The notes under the pieces are model-generated. The model made no database searches and had not been told where the DNA came from. It saw only the letters and a list, made by a program, of their open reading frames with translations. DNA of 64,000 nucleotides from Levilactobacillus enshiensis. GTDB lineage: Bacteria; Bacillota; Bacilli; Lactobacillales; Lactobacillaceae. Shown here in pieces: positions 1 through 8,204 of this stretch (position 1 is its first letter; every line of letters starts with the position of its first letter). The stretch spans positions 124,001 through 188,000 of the forward strand of contig NZ_SULH01000001.1 in the NCBI RefSeq assembly GCF_007115095.1, written 5' to 3'. Both the position numbers and the translations under genes were made by a program.

Positions 1-780
1 GGATATGTTATTGGTCAGTATGGTGGGCAAATTGTTGGGGCACAGTTTTTGAAGTCGATTGGAACTGGGATTATCGTCATGGGATTCTTGACACTGTTGG
101 CGGGACCAATTGCCGCTTTGATTGTTCGAGAACCCTCTAGTCATGCAATGCCTAAGAAGAGTTTCACCTGGAATATGTTTGTACAAAACTTTATTTTTCC
201 ATTACATAATGCCAGAGACTTCTATCTCGCGCTCTTTGGGAAAATGTTTATCAATACGGCAACTTCCGCCATTATGGCTTATCAACTGTATATCTTAAGT
301 GATTATATTCGATTGAATACAAACGGTCAGCAACGGTATGTCTCGCTGATTTCAACGTTGTTAATGATTACGGCAATTGTAATGTCGATTACAGCAGGAC
401 CGATTTCCGATAAGATCAAGAGTCGAAAGATTCCGGTGTTTACTGCGGCATTGCTGGTTGCAATCGGGGTCGCTATGCCAGCTACCTCCAGTGCACCATG
501 GACCATGCTAGTGTATGGGGCCGTTGCTGGTCTTGGGATGGGGATTTTCTTCGCGGTTGATCAGGCTTTGAACTTGGAAGTTTTACCCAATCCAGAGAAT
601 GCAGCGAAAGACTTAGGCATTTTGAATCTAGCTAACACCGGATCACAAATTTTAGGCCCAATTGTGGCCGCTGGAATTGTTACCGCTGCTGGTGGCAGTT
701 ACTATTGGATCTTTCCAATTTGTGCAGCGCTCGCCTTAATTGGTGGTGTTATGGTTCTAATGATTAAAGGTGTTAAATAG
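1..780 (+). CDS. MFS transporter, C-terminal part (5' truncated by window)
   Basis: The reading frame is open from base 1, so the start lies outside the window; the 259 visible residues form about seven hydrophobic segments. A cytoplasmic loop GPISDKIKSRK between two membrane spans matches the DxxxxR/K loop repeated in both halves of major facilitator transporters, so this is the second half of a 12-helix permease. It ends 31 bp before a GH30 glycosidase gene, with no terminator between, so the two are probably co-transcribed. By context the substrate is likely a glycoside or oligosaccharide; this is inference. Sodium:sugar (GPH-type) symporters look similar, and the missing N-terminus prevents a firm choice. 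Confidence 0.85.
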   Translation, partial: GYVIGQYGGQIVGAQFLKSIGTGIIVMGFLTLLAGPIAALIVREPSSHAMPKKSFTWNMFVQNFIFPLHNARDFYLALFGKMFINTATSAIMAYQLYILSDYIRLNTNGQQRYVSLISTLLMITAIVMSITAGPISDKIKSRKIPVFTAALLVAIGVAMPATSSAPWTMLVYGAVAGLGMGIFFAVDQALNLEVLPNPENAAKDLGILNLANTGSQILGPIVAAGIVTAAGGSYYWIFPICAALALIGGVMVLMIKGVK

Positions 781-811
781 GCAGCTTAAAAATTGAAAGG
801 TGTGACGAAAA

Positions 812-2143
812 GTGAAAGCAACGCAGTATGAAACCACGCAACAGGAAAAATTGGTCGCAAAGCAGTTGGCAACAACGACAACCATCAACCACAACCATTT
901 AAGTGTTGGAACGACTAAACAACAAGAAATCTGGGGGTTTGGTCAGACATTTAACGAGTTAGGAGCTGTGGCACTGCAGAATGCATCAGCTAAGACTCGT
1001 GAAGAAATTATGGATGACCTCTTTAAACCGGGTGTGGGGATGAACTACAGTATTTGCCGAATCCCAGTTGGAGCTAGTGATTACGCGATTAGTTGGTACA
1101 GTTCAGATGAAACACCGGATGATTATGATCTAGTAGATTTCTCTATCGAACGAGATAAGAAATATCTGCTTCCCTACATCAAGGCAGCACTAAAGAGAAA
1201 TACAGATTTGAAGTTCTCGGCATCGCCATGGAGTCCACCAACCTGGATGAAGACTAAGCCAGTCTATAATTACGGCATCCTGAAGCATGATGCAAAGACA
1301 CAACAGGCTTACGCAAATTACTTTGCAAAGTTTATCCGGGCCTATGACGCGGAGGGAGTTCACATTAGCGAACTGTATGTGCAAAATGAACCACAGCGGA
1401 ATCAAAAGTTTCCTTCCTGTTACTGGACGGGAGAGGAGCTCCGTGATTTCATCAAGAACTACTTGGGACCGACCTTTGCAAAGCTGGGCTTGAAGACCGA
1501 TATTTGGTTGGGAACAATTAATTCGCCATTAGAGGATACAGAAATGACTGAGGACAAGACAACAGACTATCCAGTCATTACGGAAACGGTGCTGAGCGAT
1601 CCAGAAGCTTACAAGTATATCAAAGGCGTGACGTATCAGTGGGCTGGTAAGTCAGTGCTTCAGCGAACAGTCCAGTCATTCCCAGAGCTTAATTATCTGC
1701 AATCAGAAAGTGAATGTGGAAATGGGAAAAATACGTGGACGTATGCAGAATACATTTTCAATCTATACCGGCACTACTTTAACAATGGAGTCAATGGTTA
1801 CTTGTATTGGAACTCTGTTCTAAATGCTGGTGGTGAGAGTAGTTGGGGTTGGCAACAAAATAGCCTAATTTCAATTGATGCGGAATCTGGCACGGTAACT
1901 TATAATCCAGAATATTATGTCATGAAGCATTACGCCCACTTTGTTAAGCCGGGGGCCCATATGTTGAATTACAAGGGTCACCTGTCGGGGGAATCAATTG
2001 CCTTTGAAAATCCAAATGGTCAGGTGGTCGTGGTCATGTCAAACAGCATGAATAATGGACGTGATATTTCGCTAGAAGTGAAGGGTGAAATCTTTACGGC
2101 AGCGATACAGGCGCATTCTTTCAATACATTTGTAATCGAATAG
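812..2143 (+). CDS. Glycoside hydrolase family 30 (glucosylceramidase-like)
   Basis: A 443-residue protein without signal peptide, so a cytoplasmic retaining glycosidase. GH30 landmarks are clear: WGFGQTFNE near residues 41-49, ASPWSPPTWMK at 137-147, the acid/base Glu193 in YVQNEPQ, and the nucleophile in LQSESECG (Glu299, or Glu301). The C-terminal 60 residues form the small beta domain that completes the GH30 fold. GTG start with GAAAGGTG about 9 bp upstream. Substrate cannot be read from sequence: GH30 members cleave glucosylceramide, beta-1,6-glucan, beta-xylosides or beta-fucosides. Coupling to the MFS permease just upstream suggests hydrolysis of an imported beta-glycoside. An AT-rich and a GC-rich hairpin follow. 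Confidence 0.9.
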   Translation: MKATQYETTQQEKLVAKQLATTTTINHNHLSVGTTKQQEIWGFGQTFNELGAVALQNASAKTREEIMDDLFKPGVGMNYSICRIPVGASDYAISWYSSDETPDDYDLVDFSIERDKKYLLPYIKAALKRNTDLKFSASPWSPPTWMKTKPVYNYGILKHDAKTQQAYANYFAKFIRAYDAEGVHISELYVQNEPQRNQKFPSCYWTGEELRDFIKNYLGPTFAKLGLKTDIWLGTINSPLEDTEMTEDKTTDYPVITETVLSDPEAYKYIKGVTYQWAGKSVLQRTVQSFPELNYLQSESECGNGKNTWTYAEYIFNLYRHYFNNGVNGYLYWNSVLNAGGESSWGWQQNSLISIDAESGTVTYNPEYYVMKHYAHFVKPGAHMLNYKGHLSGESIAFENPNGQVVVVMSNSMNNGRDISLEVKGEIFTAAIQAHSFNTFVIE

Positions 2144-2156
2144 TGTATTAGCAAAG

Positions 2157-2183
2157 CGTGTCGGCAGTTGGCGGCACGTTTTT
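2157..2183 (+). terminator. Rho-independent terminator after GH30
   Basis: A 7-bp stem CGTGTCG/CGGCACG (one G-T pair) is followed by TTTTT, 14 bp after the GH30 stop codon. Confidence 0.7.
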
Positions 2184-2210
2184 GCACTTTGGATAATAGT
2201 TAGCTTTATG

Positions 2211-2242
2211 GAAGAAGAAAAATTCGGTGGTTTTTTCTTCTT
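2211..2242. terminator. AT-rich hairpin, possible second or bidirectional terminator
   Basis: A perfect 11-bp stem AAGAAGAAAAA/TTTTTCTTCTT with an 8-base loop. On either strand one arm is itself T-rich. It lies between the GH30 terminator and the amidotransferase promoter region. Confidence 0.4.
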
Positions 2243-2401
2243 GTCGTTAGTTGAAGGTGACCAGAGTCGATATCTGGTCCAACACTTGCCAGCACAGCTA
2301 CTATTGTTGATTTCGCCGTATGAACGGTCATTAAACGTTTTCTTCCTGGATTAACTTGCCGATGACGGGCGTATAATGGACCCAACAATGAAGGAGGGTC
2401 G

Positions 2402-3076
2402 ATGCTGATGCGCGTCAATGTCTTACAACACACGCCCGACGAAGGTCCCGGCGCGATTCGGGATTGGGTGCATGCCAAGCACCACACTATGTTTGTTTAC
2501 CATCCTGCTCAGTTTGGAAAGTTACCCACTGCGGCCGAAACGGATCTCTTGGTCATCTTAGGGGGGCCAATCAGTCCTAATGATGACCGCCCATGGATTG
2601 TTGCGGAACGCAAGTTGATTCAGCAACTATTGGCCACGCATACCCCAATTTTCGGGGCGTGTTTCGGGGCGCAACAGGTAGCCAAACAGCTGGGCGTTGC
2701 GGTGCGCAAGGCACCTGCCAAGGAAGTCGGTTGGGCCCCTGTCAGTCGGCAGAGCGATGTGATTCCGGGGTTACCAGACCAACTGGACGTCTTACACTGG
2801 CACGAGGACATGTTTGAGATACCGATCGGTGCGCAATTGCTATTTTCCAACGCACATGTTCGCAATCAGGGTTACTTGTATAACGGCAACGTCTTAGGTC
2901 TTCAGTTTCACTTGGAACCGCTGAGCGACAACGTCCGCGAAATGGTCGTGAATGACGGTGATTACATTGCGGGGTCTGTCCTGGGTCAAACTGCAGCGGA
3001 GATTCTTGCTAAGCCAGTGGCAACGGCCAATCAGCTGGCACTTTATCAACTATTGAATTTTATAACTGCCGACTGA
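2402..3076 (+). CDS. Class I glutamine amidotransferase (GMP synthase-like GATase1)
   Basis: A 224-residue stand-alone class I glutamine amidotransferase domain. The triad is visible: nucleophile Cys87 in GACFGAQ, His170 and Glu172 in LQFHLEP, plus the oxyanion-type loop ILGGPISP at 52-59. It should hydrolyse glutamine and pass ammonia to an unidentified acceptor, or cleave a gamma-glutamyl substrate. It is not full GuaA, which would carry a C-terminal ATP pyrophosphatase domain. AAGGAGG at 2391-2397 lies 4 bp from this ATG and 10 bp from ATG 2408, so 2408 may be the true start. A TATAAT box at 2372-2377 sits just upstream. The gene is monocistronic, closed by a good terminator. Confidence 0.85.
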   Translation: MLMRVNVLQHTPDEGPGAIRDWVHAKHHTMFVYHPAQFGKLPTAAETDLLVILGGPISPNDDRPWIVAERKLIQQLLATHTPIFGACFGAQQVAKQLGVAVRKAPAKEVGWAPVSRQSDVIPGLPDQLDVLHWHEDMFEIPIGAQLLFSNAHVRNQGYLYNGNVLGLQFHLEPLSDNVREMVVNDGDYIAGSVLGQTAAEILAKPVATANQLALYQLLNFITAD

Positions 3077-3121
3077 GCGGGGGACACTAGGCGGTTAGTC
3101 AACGAGGATTAACGTAAGAAG

Positions 3122-3157
3122 AGAGATTGTGCTGGATTTTGGCATAATCTCTTTTTT
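3122..3157 (+). terminator. Terminator after amidotransferase gene
   Basis: Stem AGAGATT/AATCTCT with additional GC pairing inside, followed by a T tract. Confidence 0.75.
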
Positions 3158-3321
3158 GTGGTTAAGCACAACCAACGGTGTCCCCGTCTTTAAATTTGAA
3201 CGGCATAATTAGGGGCGCTAAGACTAGTCAGATGTAGTCACTACAGACAGGCATGCTGGTCATAATCGGGCTTAAGTCTGGCGCTAACTGGACATCACTA
3301 AGCAGTTTTTAGGATTAATGG

Positions 3322-3349
3322 TTCAAGCAGCATACCATTATGGTATAAT
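3322..3349 (+). promoter_or_regulatory. Extended -10 promoter of the ADP-ribosyltransferase gene
   Basis: TATAAT at 3344-3349 is preceded by TGG, giving an extended -10. A weak -35 (TTCAAG, 3322) lies 16 bp upstream. The predicted transcript starts about 70 nt before the ATG, so it carries the hairpin at 3371-3397. Confidence 0.6.
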
Positions 3350-3370
3350 CATTTGCGAGGTTAAATGGGT

Positions 3371-3397
3371 GGCCGCTGACGGGGAAATTCAGCGGCC
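3371..3397 (+). other. Stem-loop in the 5' UTR of the ADP-ribosyltransferase gene
   Basis: A perfect 9-bp GC-rich stem GGCCGCTGA/TCAGCGGCC with a 9-base loop. No T run follows, so it is not a terminator. It ends about 12 bases before the ribosome binding site AGAGGAGGAG and could stabilise the mRNA or modulate translation. Confidence 0.6.
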
Positions 3398-3423
3398 CCG
3401 TTACTTCAGAGGAGGAGTTTTTA

Positions 3424-4398
3424 ATGATGAGAAACAGACGCTTTTTGGTGGTGGCAAGCTTGGGACTAGCATTGCTGGGTGGGGTGGCCGCAACGACCAC
3501 CACGGCGAGTGCTAAGCAACATGAAAAGCCAACTTTTGTGATGATTACCAGTCAGACCAATTCGACCACGTCACGGGGGACCCAACAGTTAGTGACCAAC
3601 CAGGCGGTTAAGGCCTTCGTGATGACTGACGCGAATACGCAGAGTGCTACAACGGTCATCGTCCCTAAGAACACGGCGCTGACCATCGTCCAGAAGCAGG
3701 CGACTGGCGATGTCGTCAAGGTGGCCGGGAGTGATCAACAGTTGTTCGTCAATATCCCAGCACAGGTCACCTACAGCAATCGGGCCATCAAGCTGACTCA
3801 GGCTGATTATCAACGGTTAGTGAAACAGTCCAAGGCGTGGGCTGGCAAATTAAGCGCCAAGCAGGTTAAGGTCGTCGGCGATTATACCGGTGACGCGTAT
3901 GAACAGATGAACGCCGCCCTGCGGAATCCGGCGAAGCAAGCTAGCAAGAAGACACAACGGCGGGTTCAGTCTTTACAGACCAGTTTGAAGACCTTCAAGC
4001 TGACGAAGCCGCTGACCGTGTATCGTGGAACCTCGAAGTTGGGCTTGAAACTGTCCGTGGGTAAGCAGGCCGTCAAACCAGGTGTCGTCTATCAGGATGC
4101 CGCGTTTTCTTCAACGAGTTTGAACACAACGATTGCCAAGAGATTTGCAAGTAAGGTCATTTTAAAGATCAATTTACCAGTTGGCTATCATGGCGCCTAC
4201 ATTGATCCACTCTCCGTAAACAAAGGAGAGAAGGAATACCTATTGAATCCCGGTGCCAAATTAGTGGTGACCAAAATTCAGACGGTTAAGTCGCATACGA
4301 CAGAACATCTCTATGTGAAGACCAAGAAACACGCAACAACCCATACGGAACATGCCAACTACACGTATCAATTAGTGACCTTAAATTTAATGCAGTAA
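3424..4398 (+). CDS. Secreted mono-ADP-ribosyltransferase (ADPrib_exo_Tox-like)
   Basis: A 324-residue protein with a Sec signal peptide (charged MMRNRR, hydrophobic core, likely cleavage after ASA at 30) and no wall anchor, so it should be secreted. The C-terminal half, from about 150, shows the R-S-E signature of bacterial exoenzyme ADP-ribosyltransferases in the right order: entry motif DYTGDAYEQMNAALR (153-167), catalytic Arg201 in VYRGTS, Ser-Thr-Ser 230-232 in AFSSTS, and Glu269-x-Glu271 in GEKEYLLNPG. ExE with two Glu is the form used by arginine-modifying enzymes (iota-toxin Ia, VIP2). Residues 31-150 match nothing I recognise and could be a targeting domain. It stands alone between two terminators, with no immunity gene beside it. 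The target, host or competing microbe, is unknown. Confidence 0.82.
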   Translation: MMRNRRFLVVASLGLALLGGVAATTTTASAKQHEKPTFVMITSQTNSTTSRGTQQLVTNQAVKAFVMTDANTQSATTVIVPKNTALTIVQKQATGDVVKVAGSDQQLFVNIPAQVTYSNRAIKLTQADYQRLVKQSKAWAGKLSAKQVKVVGDYTGDAYEQMNAALRNPAKQASKKTQRRVQSLQTSLKTFKLTKPLTVYRGTSKLGLKLSVGKQAVKPGVVYQDAAFSSTSLNTTIAKRFASKVILKINLPVGYHGAYIDPLSVNKGEKEYLLNPGAKLVVTKIQTVKSHTTEHLYVKTKKHATTHTEHANYTYQLVTLNLMQ

Positions 4399-4406
4399 GC
4401 AAAGCA

Positions 4407-4451
4407 GGACGTTCTGACACCAGCAATGGTGCTGATAGAACGTCCTTTTTT
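4407..4451 (+). terminator. Terminator after ADP-ribosyltransferase gene
   Basis: A 9-bp stem GGACGTTCT/AGAACGTCC with a second small stem in the loop (CACCAG/TGGTG), followed by TTTTTT. Confidence 0.9.
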
Positions 4452-4519
4452 ATGTGTGTGGACACTCACTTTTTTTGCGAAAGACGCTTGCATTCTAAAA
4501 GAAAGGTGCTATATTGTAA

Positions 4520-4570
4520 TTGGTAAGTGAGTAATCACTCTGCCTATAAAAGTAATTGAGCACTCACTTA
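4520..4570 (+). promoter_or_regulatory. Promoter with paired palindromic operators for the GT8/acyltransferase cluster
   Basis: Candidate -35 TTGGTA (4520) and -10 TATAAA (4545-4550, 19-bp spacer). Between them lies GTAAGTGAGTAATCAC (4523-4538), and just after the -10 lies GTAATTGAGCACTCAC (4552-4567). Both resemble two 16-bp sites in the promoter of the ABC exporter (12592-12607, 12616-12631); the loose consensus is GTRAGTNANNACTCAC. The positions are classic for a repressor, and TetR genes follow both operons. Confidence 0.6.
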
Positions 4571-4599
4571 AAATGTGACGAGTAAGGGGGGAACTTACC

Positions 4600-5343
4600 A
4601 TGCGAATGATTAGTTATCGGACCTTTCAAGACGATGTCGTCACCAGCCGTCATCAGGATTATCGGTTACCACCGGAGTTTGATTGGCAAGCTCCCGGGAA
4701 GCGTTGGCAGCGGCAACTCGTTCGGCTACTGGCAAAGGTCACCAGCATCGTTTACTGCCACTGGACCGTGACCTTTAAGAATGCTTGGCGATTGAAGATA
4801 GCCGGCCAACGAGGCTACGTGTTGTATGGGAACCATACACAGCCAACCGGTGATGTACTGATGCCGTACTATTTGGGTGACCGGCAACGGTTCAATGTCT
4901 TGGCGAGTCCCGCCAATCTGGGAATCCCCATACTGGGGTCGGTGATCTGCCTTGGCGGTGCGCTCCCAACGCCGCAGGGGCTGCAACAGATGCGGACATT
5001 CAACGCGATCGTGACTGACAAATTGCGCGCGGGAGAATGGGTGGTCATTTACCCGGAAGAGCACGTTTGGCCATACTACACCGGAATTCGGCCGTTCAAT
5101 CTGAGTGCCTTTCATTTTCCGGTTGCGGCTCAGGTGCCGGCCTACTGTTTGACGGTGACCTATCACAAACGGTGGTGGCGTCGACGGCCAAAGCGCGTGG
5201 CGTACGTCGATGGTCCATTTGAACCAGACCGAAACTTGTCACCCAAGCAACAGCAGCATCAACTGGCCGATCAGATTCAAACGTGCATGACGAAGCGCGC
5301 GGCTAGCAGTAACGCGATTTACATTGATTACGAGGAGGGATAA
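4600..5343 (+). CDS. PlsC-like lysophospholipid acyltransferase family protein
   Basis: A 247-residue acyltransferase of the LPLAT/PlsC superfamily. Motif I is GNHTQPTGD (His79, Asp85), one residue longer than the usual HX4D; the substrate-pocket motif is VVIYPEEHVW near 149-158. A basic, Trp-rich segment (KRWWRRRPKR, about 189-198) suggests membrane-surface binding. It should transfer an acyl chain to a glycerol- or sugar-based lipid acceptor. It is first in a four-gene cluster, 3 bp from the GT8 gene, and controlled by the operator-bearing promoter at 4520. ATG start with AAGGGGGG upstream. It is not the housekeeping PlsC, judging by its glycosyltransferase neighbours. The acceptor is unknown. 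Confidence 0.75.
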   Translation: MRMISYRTFQDDVVTSRHQDYRLPPEFDWQAPGKRWQRQLVRLLAKVTSIVYCHWTVTFKNAWRLKIAGQRGYVLYGNHTQPTGDVLMPYYLGDRQRFNVLASPANLGIPILGSVICLGGALPTPQGLQQMRTFNAIVTDKLRAGEWVVIYPEEHVWPYYTGIRPFNLSAFHFPVAAQVPAYCLTVTYHKRWWRRRPKRVAYVDGPFEPDRNLSPKQQQHQLADQIQTCMTKRAASSNAIYIDYEEG

Positions 5344-5346
5344 GCG

Positions 5347-6168
5347 GTGAATGTTCTTTATTGTGGGGATGCGGCGATGAAACGGGGTCTGTTGATTTCA
5401 ATCCTGTCGCTGATGAAGCAGGTCAAGGCCCCCTTGAAGATTTATATTCTGACGGCTCGGATGGAAAATGCGTCACAGCAATATCTACCATTAAGTCAGT
5501 CGACGGCGCAGCGACTTAACGGCCTCGTTCAGACCGCTAATCCTGAGAATCAGGTGACCCTGATCGACATCACAGACTTAGTTGATGCAACGCCGCCAAC
5601 GGCCAATCTGAATACTATCTTCACACCGTGTTGTCTGTTGCGGCTGTATGCCGACCAGGTTTCCGAGTTGCCCGCCAGACTTTTATATTTAGATACCGAC
5701 GTTATTTGCCGATTAGATTGTCAGTCATTTTATCAGCAAGACCTGACGGGGCTCGAATTGGCGGGCGTGTTGGACCACTATGGTCGTTGGTTTTTTCACC
5801 AGCACTGGCAACACTTCGACTACTTGAATTCCGGAATCTTACTCCTCAATTTAGCCGAAATCAGGCGAACCGGCCTGTTTGCTCGTTGCCGCCAGATGTG
5901 CCAAACGCAACAGTTGTTCATGCCCGATCAATCGGCACTCAACAAGCTCGTTGCCCACAAACGGGTGTTGCCACGGCGGTACAACGAACAACGGCGATTA
6001 CACCGCAACACGGTCTTTCAACATTTTACGACCAGCTTTCGCTTTTTCCCTTGGCTACACGTCTTAACGGTCAAACCGTGGCAGGTCGATGCGATGCACA
6101 GTAAATTAAAATTGCACGAATACGATGACATTTTAGCCGACTATCAAAAATTAATTGTGACCCTGTAA
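5347..6168 (+). CDS. Family 8 glycosyltransferase
   Basis: A 273-residue GT8 (GT-A fold) protein. It starts with the usual short strand NVLYCGD, has the metal-binding DxD in LLYLDTDVI (Asp116, Asp118) and the acceptor-side FDYLNSGILLLNL segment. It should transfer a sugar from a UDP donor with retention. The C-terminal HxxGxKPW motif is poorly kept (MHSKLKLHEYDD), unlike its neighbour, so donor or activity may differ. GTG start 3 bp after the acyltransferase stop, with AGGAGG in the overlap. It is translationally linked in the acyltransferase-GT8-GT8-acyltransferase operon. Confidence 0.85.
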   Translation: MNVLYCGDAAMKRGLLISILSLMKQVKAPLKIYILTARMENASQQYLPLSQSTAQRLNGLVQTANPENQVTLIDITDLVDATPPTANLNTIFTPCCLLRLYADQVSELPARLLYLDTDVICRLDCQSFYQQDLTGLELAGVLDHYGRWFFHQHWQHFDYLNSGILLLNLAEIRRTGLFARCRQMCQTQQLFMPDQSALNKLVAHKRVLPRRYNEQRRLHRNTVFQHFTTSFRFFPWLHVLTVKPWQVDAMHSKLKLHEYDDILADYQKLIVTL

Positions 6169-6181
6169 GGAGGAACTTATC

Positions 6182-7120
6182 ATGACCAAAACAATCCCAT
6201 TTTTCTTCTCTATCAATGATGCCTACGCCCCGTTTTTATCTGTTGCAATCACGGCAATCACGACTCACGCAACGCCAACTCAGCACTACACCTTAACGAT
6301 TCTGTACGATGACTTGAGTCGGGAAAATCAAATGCGCCTAGCAAGCCTAGCCACGACCAATGTGGCGATTCATTTTGTCCCGATGAGTGATCGGTTGAGT
6401 GCCTTACAGGGGGAACACATGAAGCTCCGTGGCGATACCTTTACGCTCACCATTTATTTCCGACTGTTCATTGCCGCGATGTTTCCGCAATACGATCAGG
6501 CCATCTATTTGGACGCGGATGTGGTGCCCACAACGGACATTGCGGAGTTGTTCGATTATGACTTGGGGACGAATTTAGTCGGTGCCGTCGCTGATACCTT
6601 TGCGGCGGACAATCCCCAGAGTATTCAGTACGTTGAGCACCACTTACAATTGCCGATCGACGATTACTTTAATTCGGGTGTGATGGTGATGAACCTGAAG
6701 CAGATGCGTGCAGAGCGATTCAATGAGACCTTTAGCCATCTGTTGACCAGTTACCACGCCGAGTTTATTGCTCCGGATCAAGATTACCTGAACCTGTTGT
6801 GCCGGAACCGCGTTTTGAAGTTGGACCGGGCCTGGAACGTGATGCCAACGACCCAGGCGCGGGTGGCCGACCCTAAGCTCCTGCACTACAGCTTGTTTGG
6901 GAAGCCGTGGCACTATAGCGATGCCCAGAACGGTGAATACTTCTGGGAGCTGGCACCGAAATCGCCATACTACGCTGAAATCAAAGCCATTCAGCAGGGC
7001 TATACGGATGACCAACGGAAGCAGGATCGTACAACGGAGCAGGGCCTCTTGGGGCAACTCGACAAGTTTTCAAAATTGACAAACAATGACGTTCAACGGA
7101 TGCGAACAGAATTGGAGTGA
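6182..7120 (+). CDS. Family 8 glycosyltransferase (second)
   Basis: A 312-residue, canonical GT8 enzyme: N-terminal FFFSINDAYAPFLSVA, DxD in AIYLDADVV (Asp111, Asp113), DDYFNSGVMVMNL near 159-171, and the metal-binding C-terminal motif LLHYSLFGKPWHY near 233-245. Roughly 50 extra residues after that motif are charged and could bind the membrane or a partner. It has AGGAGG 6 bp before its ATG and lies 13 bp after the first GT8 gene. LPS-type GT8 enzymes add glucose or galactose to surface glycans; with two acyltransferases in the operon, a glycolipid or acylated surface glycan is the likely product. Confidence 0.88.
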   Translation: MTKTIPFFFSINDAYAPFLSVAITAITTHATPTQHYTLTILYDDLSRENQMRLASLATTNVAIHFVPMSDRLSALQGEHMKLRGDTFTLTIYFRLFIAAMFPQYDQAIYLDADVVPTTDIAELFDYDLGTNLVGAVADTFAADNPQSIQYVEHHLQLPIDDYFNSGVMVMNLKQMRAERFNETFSHLLTSYHAEFIAPDQDYLNLLCRNRVLKLDRAWNVMPTTQARVADPKLLHYSLFGKPWHYSDAQNGEYFWELAPKSPYYAEIKAIQQGYTDDQRKQDRTTEQGLLGQLDKFSKLTNNDVQRMRTELE

Positions 7121-7125
7121 GCGAT

Positions 7126-8007
7126 ATGATTATTGGTGGGATGAAGGAAAAAGTTGTGGCCAACATTGAACAGGATGTCTTGGCTGGTAATCTCAATGCA
7201 AAAGTCGAAGTGAGCGATCCCGTCTTTACGAAGGCCGAACAAAAAACGGTTATCCGGCAGTACCTCCAGCAGGACGGCACGTGGCGTTACCGCTTGAACA
7301 ACCACGTCTCGCGGCAGGTGGCCAGCTTGGCGACTCGATACTTTAATCGGCGGACATCATTTGAAGGGGTCGCGAATCTCAGGGGCATTACCGGTGGCGC
7401 CATCATTACCAGCAATCACTTTAACCCCCTGGACAATACGGTCGTTCGGCGGCTAGTCCAGCGCACTAGTAAAAAGCGGCTGTACATTGTCAGTCGCGAT
7501 ACTAATTTGGAAATGGGCGGGGTCATCGGCTACCTCATGCGTTACTACGATACGATCCCAATTAGTGATGATAAGGAATATGCAGGACGAATTTTCCCAC
7601 AGTTGGTCGAAAAAGTCCTGACCGCCAAGCAATATCTCTTAATTTACCCGGAACAGGAGATGTGGTTCAATTACCGCAAGCCACGACCGGTTAAGCGGGG
7701 CGCCTACTATTATGCCGCTAAGTTCGGGGTGCCCATCATCTCGTGTTTTGTAGAAATTGTGGATTTACCACGCGTGGACAATGCCGAGTTTGACCAGACG
7801 CGCTACGTGATGCACGTGCTCAAGCCAATCTATCCGGACCCCAACCAGTCGGTGCGGGAGAATAGCCGAGCCATGATGGCGATTGACTATCAGCAGAAGA
7901 AGGCGGCTTATGAGCAGGCTTATGGAAAGCCGCTCACGTATCGGTTCGAACCCGATGATGTTGCTGGCTGGCGCGGCGAACGGCTGCCAGTTCATCCTGA
8001 CGAGTAA
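7126..8007 (+). CDS. PlsC-like acyltransferase (second of cluster)
   Basis: A 293-residue LPLAT-superfamily acyltransferase. Motif I is SNHFNPLD (His98, Asp103, standard HX4D); LYIVSRD near 120-126 and LIYPEQEMW near 169-177 fill the later conserved blocks. It has an extra 60-residue N-terminal extension without a membrane span. I chose ATG 7126 because GGAG at 7114-7117 is 8 bp upstream; a GTG at 7117 overlapping the GT8 stop codon is an alternative. The C-terminus is hydrophilic. As last gene of the cluster it may acylate the glycosylated lipid or trim the pathway; the order is inference. The two acyltransferases of the cluster are only distantly similar. Confidence 0.78.
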   Translation: MIIGGMKEKVVANIEQDVLAGNLNAKVEVSDPVFTKAEQKTVIRQYLQQDGTWRYRLNNHVSRQVASLATRYFNRRTSFEGVANLRGITGGAIITSNHFNPLDNTVVRRLVQRTSKKRLYIVSRDTNLEMGGVIGYLMRYYDTIPISDDKEYAGRIFPQLVEKVLTAKQYLLIYPEQEMWFNYRKPRPVKRGAYYYAAKFGVPIISCFVEIVDLPRVDNAEFDQTRYVMHVLKPIYPDPNQSVRENSRAMMAIDYQQKKAAYEQAYGKPLTYRFEPDDVAGWRGERLPVHPDE

Positions 8008-8010
8008 GAT

Positions 8011-8107
8011 TGACAGTTTCCAAGGATGGCCCATGCCTGTTCTAGCAATAATAGTGGGGTAAAACTGAGTAACTTGGTGGCTCGGTCGCCTTACCGGTCG
8101 GCAGATA
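8011..8107 (+). repeat. Dispersed intergenic repeat R1, copy 1
   Basis: About 97 bp that align with 10611-10706 at roughly three-quarters identity, sharing blocks such as AACTTGGTGG and GGTCGCCTTACCGG and ending in CGGCAGATA. A short imperfect palindrome (CAGATA/TATCTG) follows up to 8131. No reading frame is conserved. Confidence 0.6.
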
Positions 8108-8204
8108 GGGGCTGTTCTAGCCGATATCTGGCAGTATAATTAAGCTAGTCAGCTATTGTGGTAGTGACGAGTTAGACTAGAAGAAATGAGTGGAGCGACG
8201 ACTG

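Noticed and set aside
4726-5166. 146-codon minus-strand frame opposite the first acyltransferase
   Set aside because: The plus strand encodes a clear PlsC-like protein with motifs; the antisense frame has no start signal or family features.
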